This document shows positions 1 to 6,255 of a stretch of DNA of 23,078 nucleotides, piece by piece. The notes under the pieces are model-generated. The model was not told where the DNA came from, ran no database searches, and saw nothing but the letters and a program-made list of their open reading frames with translations. Origin of the DNA: JAUWMI01 sp964454265 (lineage in GTDB: Bacteria > Sumerlaeota > Sumerlaeia > MWCT01 > JAUWMI01); contig CAYVXD010000058.1 in the NCBI GenBank assembly GCA_964454265.1, forward strand, positions 1-23,078, written 5' to 3'. Position 1 is the first letter of the stretch. Every line of letters begins with the position of its first letter. The translations under genes and the position numbers were made by a program.

Positions 1-1428
1 GAGCAAACCATCAGTTATAGAGTCCATGTCATCGAAACTCGCCAGCAACCGGCCCTTGAAATCTTCGCTGAAATGCTTTGTGTCGAGTACCAGGACCGGG
101 TGCGTTTTGAGAAATTCTACCCGGCGTTCCTGCTTGTTCTTTGGCGTGAACAGGTCTCGCTTGTTCTCGTCAATGTGGAAGAGCTCCTTCCACTCATCCC
201 ATTGTGCTTCATTTACGGCAATCTCTTCGTAGAATTTTTCAGGAACGTTACTAACGGTAATGCAGTAATGAGTTTGCGTGATGAACTTCTTCTTCTCGAA
301 AAGTTTCTTCTGGAAATCCTCGATCTGGGCTAAGAAATCTATAATCTTGCTGCCGATCCGCTTAATCACTCGCATCATCTGGAACCAACCTTCGGCTCGC
401 TCCTCTCCGGATGCCTCCATGTCCCCGAGATTGAGAACCTCGTTCTTCAAATAGAACTCGAGTTCTCTCTCAAGGAAGCCTTTCAAGTCCTTGTGGATGA
501 AGAAGTCGGAAGTGTTCCTGCTCGTGTACTGTCGCAGGTGGTATTCCAGAAAACTGACTGGCGACCCGTCGCTCCTTTTTCGCCGCTCTGCCAGGAGAGC
601 CGCTTTCGCCATACCATTTGCCCCCAACTGCTTGGGTATCGCTTCGATAGCTTCCGCAATGATTTTATCCTGTTGATTCTTCTTGCCGTATGATATTTCC
701 TCCTGTTCGGTCAAAGGTCGGAATTCAAAAGGAATCATGATTTCTTTGCTTTTGGCAACGAATGCAGTCTGTTTAGCGAGGGGAACGAAGTACCGCTTCT
801 CACCCTTCACGTTATCCTGCTCGACCTCGGCATTCTGCAACTTGAAATGAACGGTAATCCCTACCGATGTGAAGGTATAGTCCCTGAAGTATTCCTCTGT
901 CTTTATGTAATACTGATCGTTGTTTGCCCAATAAAGGTAAACCTCCTCGCCGTTATATGGGATAGCGTATTTCTCGCGCTTTGAATAGCGCCTTTTTGAC
1001 ATGAAGTCTCCGTCGTTGTAATAGCGGCTGAAGAAGGAGTTAAGATGGCTGAATATAGCCGCTTCCAATGCAGCATGAGATTTCGCTCCTATTGCCTTTA
1101 CTTTGGCCTGAACGTATTTTTTTCCCAGAGGCGTGCTGTGATAAGCCTCCGCAAGGTTGCCTTCGGCATCTAATACCTCATCGCCCATAGTTTCGCGAAT
1201 TCGCTTCTGTAGTGCTTGAAGTTCTTGGGCGGCCTGAGACTGCGCAGCCAAAGCTCCGTTCTCCAGCTCAGACCGCACTGTTTTTGGCAGCTCATTTGTG
1301 AGGAACTCCTCTATCCGCTCCCTTTTATAATTCAGAATGCGGTAAATACCGAAATCAAGGTCTGCGCAGTCAAACTGAAAGATGGTCCTCAGCAACTGCT
1401 GCAGTTTTTCAAGACAATTTTTTGCCAT
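1..1428 (-). CDS. Type III-like (Mod) adenine-specific DNA methyltransferase, N-terminal part, truncated by window edge
   Basis: The minus strand is open for 476 codons from the ATG at 1428 to base 1 with no stop, so the gene continues beyond the window. The start is preceded by AGGAGAG about 8 bases upstream. Near the N-terminus is the segment DLDFGIYRILNYKR (residues 23-36), which I recognise from a family of long site-specific adenine methyltransferases related to type III Mod subunits. The visible end reads LLASFDDMDSITDGLL, which in that family comes just before the SAM-binding and DPPY catalytic region. The catalytic motifs would therefore lie off the left edge, and activity cannot be judged here. 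The family modifies adenine in a specific DNA site and usually pairs with a Res-type helicase/nuclease, which should be sought further left. The HTH gene at 1535-1735 is the next gene upstream, on the same strand. Confidence 0.7.
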   Translation of the reverse strand, partial: MAKNCLEKLQQLLRTIFQFDCADLDFGIYRILNYKRERIEEFLTNELPKTVRSELENGALAAQSQAAQELQALQKRIRETMGDEVLDAEGNLAEAYHSTPLGKKYVQAKVKAIGAKSHAALEAAIFSHLNSFFSRYYNDGDFMSKRRYSKREKYAIPYNGEEVYLYWANNDQYYIKTEEYFRDYTFTSVGITVHFKLQNAEVEQDNVKGEKRYFVPLAKQTAFVAKSKEIMIPFEFRPLTEQEEISYGKKNQQDKIIAEAIEAIPKQLGANGMAKAALLAERRKRSDGSPVSFLEYHLRQYTSRNTSDFFIHKDLKGFLERELEFYLKNEVLNLGDMEASGEERAEGWFQMMRVIKRIGSKIIDFLAQIEDFQKKLFEKKKFITQTHYCITVSNVPEKFYEEIAVNEAQWDEWKELFHIDENKRDLFTPKNKQERRVEFLKTHPVLVLDTKHFSEDFKGRLLASFDDMDSITDGLL

Positions 1429-1534
1429 GAGAATCTCTCCTAATCACGAATCATGATATGAGAGTACTATATAAATACTTATTGGGTTATTTAAATCTGT
1501 CTTCAAAACAGAGCTACGCTTTAATCGTGTAAAA

Positions 1535-1735
1535 TTACTCTTTTTGTTCACCAGCTGCACTTGATTTTTTACTTTTTACCCATTTCTCAATTTCGTCCCC
1601 GTCAAATCTCCAAAGTCTTCCCAACTTCGCCGCTGGTATCTTCCCCTCCTTTGCCCAAACATAAATGGTCGTCTCATCCACGTTTAGGTACTTTGCGACT
1701 TCTTCAGCGGTCATCAAAGATTTGTTTTCACCCAT
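1535..1735 (-). CDS. Small excisionase-family (MerR-like winged HTH) DNA-binding protein
   Basis: This 66-residue protein is almost entirely one HTH_17/excisionase-type domain. Residues 7-52 read as a helix-turn-helix (LMTAEEVAKYLNVDETTIYVW) followed by a wing (GRLWRFDGDEIEKWV), and a short charged tail follows. The ATG has a good Shine-Dalgarno (GGTGAGG) directly upstream. It lies 106 bases upstream of the methyltransferase on the same strand and is divergent from the serine recombinase, with 185 bases between the two starts. Such proteins act as recombination directionality factors or as small transcription regulators. From position it could be the directionality factor for the recombinase, a controller of the methyltransferase, or both. 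The sequence does not decide between these. Confidence 0.8.
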   Translation of the reverse strand: MGENKSLMTAEEVAKYLNVDETTIYVWAKEGKIPAAKLGRLWRFDGDEIEKWVKSKKSSAAGEQKE

Positions 1736-1859
1736 GAGTCCTCACCTTAAAATCTCAGTTTAATAACTTTTGACCTGATTTGGGCTAGTCTTTCAAGCTT
1801 TTTCTTAGATTAGGTCACTCAATTCGAACTACTTGAGGAGAAGTTCGGAAATTTTATAC

Positions 1860-1888
1860 TTGACCTCCCATTTGTCCGACATTATGCT
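1860..1888 (+). promoter_or_regulatory. Predicted sigma70-type promoter for the serine recombinase
   Basis: TTGACC at 1860-1865 and TATGCT at 1883-1888 are separated by exactly 17 bases, 32 bases before the recombinase start. A second TTGACCT lies at 1770-1776, followed like this one by ATTTG within a few bases. An inverted repeat CGAACT/AGTTCG (1825-1830 and 1842-1847) sits just upstream. The repeated motif and the inverted repeat could be operator sites for the divergent HTH protein, which is inference. Confidence 0.5.
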
Positions 1889-1920
1889 CTACACCAGATT
1901 TTTTCCAGAGGAGGATTGTC

Positions 1921-3663
1921 ATGCGTTGCGCTATCTACACGAGGGTTTCCACTGACGAGCAGGCCAACAAAGAGTTCAGTTCCTTGGAAAGCCAGAGGGA
2001 AATCTGCGAGCATTATATCCAGGTCCAAAGGGAAAAGGGCTGGATACTGGCGGGGATCTATGAAGACCCGGGCTATTCCGGCAAGGATCTAGAAAGACCG
2101 GGCATGCAGGAACTTCTGGCGGACGCGAAACTTGGGAAGATTGACTGTGTCGTCACGTACAAGATTGACAGAATTGCCCGGTCTCTTCGAGATTTCTATA
2201 AATTCTGGGAGGTACTTCAGCAGAATAACGTAACCTTTGTTTCCGCTACCCAGCATTTTGATACCTCTGACTCCATGGGCATGCTCATGCTCAACGTTCT
2301 ACTGAGCTTTGCCCAGTTCGAGAGGGAGCTGACGATTGAAAGAACAATGAGCAAGATGGCGATCCGCGCTCAAAGAGGCAAATGGAATGGGGGGTGGATA
2401 CCAATAGGATACAATTATGACAAGCAAGCGCAGCTTCTCACCCCCAACCGGAAAGAAAGCAAAATAGTCAAACGTGCCTTCCAACTCCTTATCCAGAGCA
2501 AGAAGCTCGGAAAGGTTAAGAACGAACTCAATGGCAAAGGATACAGGACGAAATCCAGGGTTGTCGCCTCTAGGGACGGCGAGAAAAAGGTTATTGGTAA
2601 GAACAGATTTGATGAAGACGCGATAAGGGCAATAATCCAGAACCCAATTTACAAAGGGTTTATCAGATACAAGAACCAGCTCTATCCCGGAGAGCACGAG
2701 GCCATCATCGACGTCAAAACCTGGGACGAGGCGAACAAGATTCTGAACCAGGGCCAGAGACCAAAAGCCCTGAAACTCAAGGATGATCACGTCCATTTGC
2801 TGAAGGGTCTTATCAGGTGTGGCGATTGCGGTTTGACCATGACCCCGTATCCATCGGGGAAAAAGGACAAGAACGGGATTCCCTACCTATACTATTCATG
2901 CTTTTCCGTCAGCGAGAATGGCCGGCACTCTAATTGCAGAGTCAGAAGCTTGCCAGCCAGGGAATTTGAAAAAATCGTCAAGACCACCATCTCCGATCTC
3001 GGGAAGAACACGGATCTCCTCGAGCAGAGCATCAAGGTCGCCAATGAGGAGGCCAACAAGTCACTCAAGCCTCTGCTCTCAGAGGGGAAAAGGCTTCAGC
3101 AAAGAGCTTCGATTCTGGCCCGGGAAATCAACAGGATTATTAATGTCTTCAAGAGAAAGGACCTGATTTCTGAGGACCTCACGAAGGAATATAAGAAACT
3201 GGCCGCCGAGAAGGAGGAAATCAAAGTAAGGCTGGAGAAAATCCAGATAGACATCGAGCGCAATCAGAGAAACGTGCTCAGTGCTGACGTGATTCAGAAG
3301 AGCCTGCAGAATTTCTCGGGCGTGATCGATGCTCTTTCTATGGAAGACCAGAAGGAACTCATGCAGCTACTGATCCGTGAGATCGTGGTCTTTCCTTTCA
3401 ACCCGAAGAAAGAGAAACCCTCGAAGGAAAAAGGAGCCTTCTCAGCCAAAATCCGAACTAAATGGTACAAGATAAAAATGAGCCTGCACCAAATGCCTTG
3501 GGCAGACTCGATTTATGAATCAATCAAAGAAAGTTCGGAAAAGGGAAGAATTGGCTCCCCCGGTAGGACTCGAACCTACAACCCACCGGTTAACAGCCGG
3601 TTGCTCTGCCGAATTGAGCTACAGGGGAACCCGGATGAGGTAAGAAAGACGCCAAATGATTAA
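1921..3663 (+). CDS. Large serine recombinase (site-specific integrase), C-terminus antisense to tRNA-Asn
   Basis: The 580-residue protein opens with the resolvase/invertase catalytic domain: YTRVSTDEQ places the nucleophile at Ser10 with Arg8, and KIDRIARS (81-88) supplies Arg84 and Arg87. A recombinase DNA-binding domain follows (about 155-280). Next comes a zinc ribbon with Cys300, Cys303, Cys327 and Cys339, then a coiled coil (about 375-455) typical of large serine integrases. The start has GAGGAGG 6 bases upstream. Family function: cutting and exchanging attP and attB through a Ser-DNA intermediate, with a directionality factor needed for excision. Residues 545-570 are the reverse translation of the tRNA-Asn gene at 3552-3628 (PGRTRTYNPPVNSRLL). 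Residues 571-580 and the stop come from DNA upstream of the tRNA. The native recombinase fold therefore probably ends near residue 540, and the tail is host-derived. Confidence 0.93.
   Translation: MRCAIYTRVSTDEQANKEFSSLESQREICEHYIQVQREKGWILAGIYEDPGYSGKDLERPGMQELLADAKLGKIDCVVTYKIDRIARSLRDFYKFWEVLQQNNVTFVSATQHFDTSDSMGMLMLNVLLSFAQFERELTIERTMSKMAIRAQRGKWNGGWIPIGYNYDKQAQLLTPNRKESKIVKRAFQLLIQSKKLGKVKNELNGKGYRTKSRVVASRDGEKKVIGKNRFDEDAIRAIIQNPIYKGFIRYKNQLYPGEHEAIIDVKTWDEANKILNQGQRPKALKLKDDHVHLLKGLIRCGDCGLTMTPYPSGKKDKNGIPYLYYSCFSVSENGRHSNCRVRSLPAREFEKIVKTTISDLGKNTDLLEQSIKVANEEANKSLKPLLSEGKRLQQRASILAREINRIINVFKRKDLISEDLTKEYKKLAAEKEEIKVRLEKIQIDIERNQRNVLSADVIQKSLQNFSGVIDALSMEDQKELMQLLIREIVVFPFNPKKEKPSKEKGAFSAKIRTKWYKIKMSLHQMPWADSIYESIKESSEKGRIGSPGRTRTYNPPVNSRLLCRIELQGNPDEVRKTPND
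3552..3600. other. Predicted attachment-site core in the 3' half of tRNA-Asn
   Basis: The recombinase gene runs straight into the 3' half of the tRNA and the island lies on the 3' side. The crossover core most plausibly lies between the CCA end and the anticodon loop. This is inferred from position only, because the second copy of the core is outside the window and the exact limits cannot be read. Confidence 0.4.
3552..3628 (-). tRNA. tRNA-Asn (anticodon GTT), CCA encoded
   Basis: Read on the minus strand, a full cloverleaf forms. The acceptor stem is TCCCCTG with CGGGGGA, the D arm GCTC/GAGC, and the anticodon stem ACCGG/CCGGT around loop CTGTTAA with anticodon GTT. The T arm is GTAGG-TTCGAGT-CCTAC, followed by discriminator G and an encoded CCA at 3554-3552. 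The total is 77 bases with CCA. The first 76 bases (all but 3552) lie fully antisense within the 3' end of the serine recombinase gene. Its 3' end faces the island, matching the usual orientation of tRNA-targeted integration in which the inserted element restores the tRNA 3' end. Confidence 0.96.
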
Positions 3664-3671
3664 AATTTGGC
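3651..3671. repeat. 7-bp inverted repeat spanning the recombinase stop codon
   Basis: GCCAAAT (3651-3657) and ATTTGGC (3665-3671) are perfect inverted copies around a 7-base loop. The TAA stop of the recombinase frame (3661-3663) lies in the loop. No T-run follows on either strand, so it is not an obvious intrinsic terminator. It sits in the leader between the tRNA-Asn promoter and the tRNA and could be a protein-binding site or a processing element. Confidence 0.3.
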
Positions 3672-3712
3672 AAGTATTTCTCGTGGTTTTTTTCCTTTTA
3701 AAACGCCGCTTT

Positions 3713-3741
3713 TTCGTAACAATAGTACCCTGAAGTGTCAA
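3713..3741 (-). promoter_or_regulatory. Possible promoter for tRNA-Asn
   Basis: On the minus strand a perfect TTGACA (3741-3736) is followed after 17 bases by the poor -10 TACGAA (3718-3713), about 85 bases upstream of the tRNA 5' end. A second TTGACA lies about 20 bases further upstream without a convincing -10. The -35 is strong but the -10 is weak. Confidence 0.35.
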
Positions 3742-3953
3742 GTCTTTTTTCGCTGTTGTCAATTGTCCAAAGGCGATTTATGAAAGGATACACATATACA
3801 TTCAGCGTGGTGCAACGTTGTTATACGAGTTTACGCTTTCCAATTTATTATATGTCATGGATAGCACATTGACTACTCGAAGCGTAACGTACGGTTTGTC
3901 GGTTGCGGCGCAGTTTTGCCAGTCCGAATGACGCTTGTGCATGTTGATAGTAC

Positions 3954-3982
3954 TTGCAATCGAGCACATGATATTCTATAGA
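3954..3982 (+). promoter_or_regulatory. Predicted promoter of the double-receiver gene
   Basis: TTGCAA (3954-3959) and TATAGA (3977-3982) are 17 bases apart. Transcription would start close to 3990, just upstream of the hairpin at 4000-4019. Confidence 0.42.
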
Positions 3983-3999
3983 CAATGATATTTAGAGAT

Positions 4000-4026
4000 T
4001 GAAGGGGATAACCCTTTCATTTTCTT
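4000..4026 (+). promoter_or_regulatory. Leader hairpin followed by a short T-run upstream of the double-receiver gene
   Basis: TGAAGGGG (4000-4007) pairs with CCCTTTCA (4012-4019), an 8-bp stem with one G-T pair and the tetraloop ATAA. It is followed by TTTTCTT. It lies between the predicted promoter and the ribosome-binding site (AGGTGG), so it could act as a leader attenuator or mRNA stabiliser. The T-run is broken by a C, so a terminator role is uncertain. Confidence 0.35.
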
Positions 4027-4046
4027 GAAGGGATAGGTGGTAGCTC

Positions 4047-5177
4047 ATGGCAAAGTGGCGTGTTATGGTGGTGGATGATGAGGAGGATGTCCGTAGAATT
4101 ATTAGTGCGGCATTGAAGCCGAAGTATGAAGTGGTAGAAGCACATGATGGACTTGATGGGTTGGAGAAGCTCGAGCGTTACGAGCCCGATTTTATCATCT
4201 TGGATGTAATGATGCCGCTAGTGAACGGGTTTGAGGCGTGTGAGATAATTCGGAAGAATCCAAAATTCCGTCAAGTGCCGGTGTTATTTCTTTCAGCCCT
4301 GAGTGCGAAGGAAGATATTAAGAAAGGCTATGGAGTTGGGGCGACGCTGTATCTGACGAAGCCATTTGACCCGGTGCGGCTAGTGAAAAATATTGACCTG
4401 TATTTTGAGGAGCACGCGGTGTCGCAATATAGCAAGCGGCTGAGTATTGAAGAGATTGATGTACAGCAGACGTCAGTGGGAGGAGAGAAGGTAGAGACTA
4501 CATCAGAGGAGGTCACGACACCGGAAGAGGCGCCGAAGGAGACGCCGGAACGCGCAGGGAGCGCATTGGATAGCGCGCCGACCGAATCCCTCCGGGGCGA
4601 GAAAGGTAAGTATGTCCACTACGAGCAGCCCCGAGTGATTGTGGTTGACGACGATCCCAATATCCTGGAGATTATATCCCTTGCGCTGGCAGACAAGTTT
4701 GAAGTGATCAAGGCAACGGACGGCATACAGGCGATTGAGAAAGTGGTGCGCTATGAGCCGGACCTTGCGGTGCTGGACATTATGTTGCCGAAAATGAGTG
4801 GCTATCAGATCTGTCAGTCAATTCGTCACAATCGGACATTCGGCACGATGCCAATTGTGGCGATCTCGGCTAAGGGTGGGCAGAAGGACAAAAATTATGC
4901 GCTTCGCTTGGGGGTAAATGAGTATCTGGTCAAACCCTTTGAGCCGCAGCAGCTCATTTCTATTCTCGAATCATTTGTATCGCAGCCGCAGTTCAAAGTG
5001 CGGGAAAAGAGTATGGCATATCACGAAATCGCCTCGATTGAAGAAGTCGCAACGTTTGACCAAGGCGAGACAAAGTTTTTGCGCAAGCAAGAAGAGAGCG
5101 AGTTGGAGCGGTTTATCCGCGAAGAGATGCAAGACGAACAGGCCGGCAATGTGCCTGACGATAAGCCGGACGCGTAA
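4047..5177 (+). CDS. Stand-alone response regulator with two CheY-like receiver domains
   Basis: The 376-residue protein has two complete receiver domains and no output domain. The first (about 5-120) has the acidic pair Asp10/Asp11, phosphoacceptor Asp53 (LDVMMP), Ser83 and Lys105 (TKPFDP). The second (about 195-310) has Asp201/Asp202, phosphoacceptor Asp244 (LDIMLP), Ser274 and Lys296 (VKPFEP). A Glu/Thr/Pro-rich linker (about 130-190) joins them, and an acidic tail follows residue 330. Both halves keep every residue needed for phosphorylation. Proteins like this relay phosphate or act by protein-protein contact rather than binding DNA. No histidine kinase is adjacent, so its partner must be elsewhere. 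The ATG has AGGTGG about 8 bases upstream. It is convergent with the epimerase gene, 34 bases away. Confidence 0.92.
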   Translation: MAKWRVMVVDDEEDVRRIISAALKPKYEVVEAHDGLDGLEKLERYEPDFIILDVMMPLVNGFEACEIIRKNPKFRQVPVLFLSALSAKEDIKKGYGVGATLYLTKPFDPVRLVKNIDLYFEEHAVSQYSKRLSIEEIDVQQTSVGGEKVETTSEEVTTPEEAPKETPERAGSALDSAPTESLRGEKGKYVHYEQPRVIVVDDDPNILEIISLALADKFEVIKATDGIQAIEKVVRYEPDLAVLDIMLPKMSGYQICQSIRHNRTFGTMPIVAISAKGGQKDKNYALRLGVNEYLVKPFEPQQLISILESFVSQPQFKVREKSMAYHEIASIEEVATFDQGETKFLRKQEESELERFIREEMQDEQAGNVPDDKPDA

Positions 5178-5211
5178 GGGCATGTATGGTTAGCAGACCC
5201 GGCGGTCGGTG

Positions 5212-6255
5212 CTAGATTATTCCCGCCTCACAAAGCTCCGCAATATCCTGACGTGGAGTTGCTCCCAGGCCAGGTGTTTCTGGAATCCGCAGGTAGCCGT
5301 TCTCAAGAGTCATTCCCTGAAACGGATCATTTGAGACGAGGAGATTTCCATCCAGGTCGAGGTAATCAACCAGGGAGGCAAGATGTGATGCTGCCGTGAT
5401 GGCCAGTGATGATTCAATCATGCAACCGAGCATGATTTGGAGATCGAAAGCCCGCGCAGTGTGAATCATTTTCATGGCTTCGGTGATCCCGCCACATTTC
5501 ATCAGCTTAATGTTGATGCCGTCGCACGTGCCGGCGACTTTCGGGATATCGCTGCTCACCAAGACGTCTTCGTCGAGAAAGATGGGAAGCGGCGAGGCTT
5601 TCTTTAGCTGAGCGAGATCAGCGAGGCTTCCTCTTTCCAGAGGTTGTTCGACGTATTCGATGTCCATATCTGCCAGGGCCTTGATGCACGTCAGCGCATT
5701 ATCAAGCGTCCAGCCGCCATTAGCATCCACACGGATTGTCTGATTCGTACGCTTGCGGATTTCGCGCATGACGGTAAGATCATGATCAGGATCTTTGCCC
5801 AGTTTGATCTTCAGGATAGGATGGTGGCGCGCGTCGTCAACTTTTTCGAGCATTTCTTCAATGGGAGCAATACCGATGGTGAAGGAAGTCTGAGCATATC
5901 GGGGCGGCGCGATTCCAAGATAGGCATGGAGTGGAAGTCGCAGGCGTTTAGCAAGGATGTCGTACAGCGCCATATCAATTGCAGCTCTTGCAGCAGCATT
6001 GCCTGGAAACTGCTGGTTGAGCTGGCTCATGATTTCGTTGATGTATAGTGGATAGATCGAGATCTTGGGAACAGCCTGTGTGATAGTCTGAATAACCGTC
6101 GGAACGTCTTCACCATAATAGGCGGAGGGTGAGGCCTCACCATAGCCAAGGTCGTCCAACTTAACCAGCACGATTGAATTGGTAGTTCTGGTGGAGCGGG
6201 CTAAACCGAAGGGCTTGGTGAGCTTTAGTTCGTACGGAGTTGTGACAATCTTCAT
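5212..6255 (-). CDS. L-Ala-D/L-Glu epimerase (dipeptide epimerase, enolase superfamily)
   Basis: This 347-residue protein is a muconate-lactonizing-type enolase superfamily member. The KxK pair is Lys149/Lys151 (ILKIKLG). The metal ligands are Asp177 (RVDANGG), Glu203 (YVEQPL) and Asp228 (FLDED), and the second catalytic lysine lies in NIKLMKCGG (Lys250). The late LDLDG (Asp300, Asp302) is the DxD signature of dipeptide epimerases, which binds the substrate amino group. The family interconverts L-Ala-D-Glu and L-Ala-L-Glu released from murein, in the cytoplasm. The ATG overlaps the stop of the upstream NlpC/P60 gene as ATGA, so translation is coupled. That partner releases the dipeptide, which supports the assignment (YkfB/YcjG-like). 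Confidence 0.9.
   Translation of the reverse strand: MKIVTTPYELKLTKPFGLARSTRTTNSIVLVKLDDLGYGEASPSAYYGEDVPTVIQTITQAVPKISIYPLYINEIMSQLNQQFPGNAAARAAIDMALYDILAKRLRLPLHAYLGIAPPRYAQTSFTIGIAPIEEMLEKVDDARHHPILKIKLGKDPDHDLTVMREIRKRTNQTIRVDANGGWTLDNALTCIKALADMDIEYVEQPLERGSLADLAQLKKASPLPIFLDEDVLVSSDIPKVAGTCDGINIKLMKCGGITEAMKMIHTARAFDLQIMLGCMIESSLAITAASHLASLVDYLDLDGNLLVSNDPFQGMTLENGYLRIPETPGLGATPRQDIAELCEAGII

Larger units (their letters stand above)
1..3551. mobile_element. Right end of an integrated genomic island at tRNA-Asn (left end outside window)
   Basis: The segment carries a large serine recombinase reading toward a tRNA-Asn gene, a divergent excisionase-type HTH gene and a large DNA methyltransferase. 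It abuts the 3' end of the tRNA, the usual insertion point for tRNA-targeting islands. By eye it is more AT-rich than the sequence beyond the tRNA, and it lacks the GTAG-type intergenic palindromes seen there. Seen: gene content, orientation and the abrupt junction at the tRNA. Inferred: that this is an integrated element whose other end, with a partial tRNA-Asn duplicate, lies left of the window. No second att copy is visible here, so the exact boundary is uncertain by some tens of bases and may lie inside the tRNA. Confidence 0.65.
3664..4046. other. 383-bp intergenic region: tRNA-Asn promoter (minus), response-regulator promoter and leader hairpin (plus)
   Basis: No gene is supportable here. 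The left part is T-rich on the plus strand and holds the promoter-like sequence for the tRNA. The right part holds the promoter and leader hairpin of the double-receiver gene, listed separately. Nothing recognisable is seen in 3760-3950. Confidence 0.5.

Noticed and set aside
26..1443. Several short plus-strand frames in the first 1.4 kb
   Set aside because: They are shadows of the uninterrupted minus-strand methyltransferase frame, which has a good start, a Shine-Dalgarno and family motifs.
2299..2796. 165-codon minus-strand frame inside the recombinase gene
   Set aside because: It lies antisense to a well-supported catalytic and DNA-binding region and shows no domain of its own.
1841..3541. 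11-base repeat AAGTTCGGAAA at 1841 and 3531 as paired recombinase-binding sites
   Set aside because: In a 3.5-kb stretch about one exact 11-base match is expected by chance, and flanking bases do not extend it.
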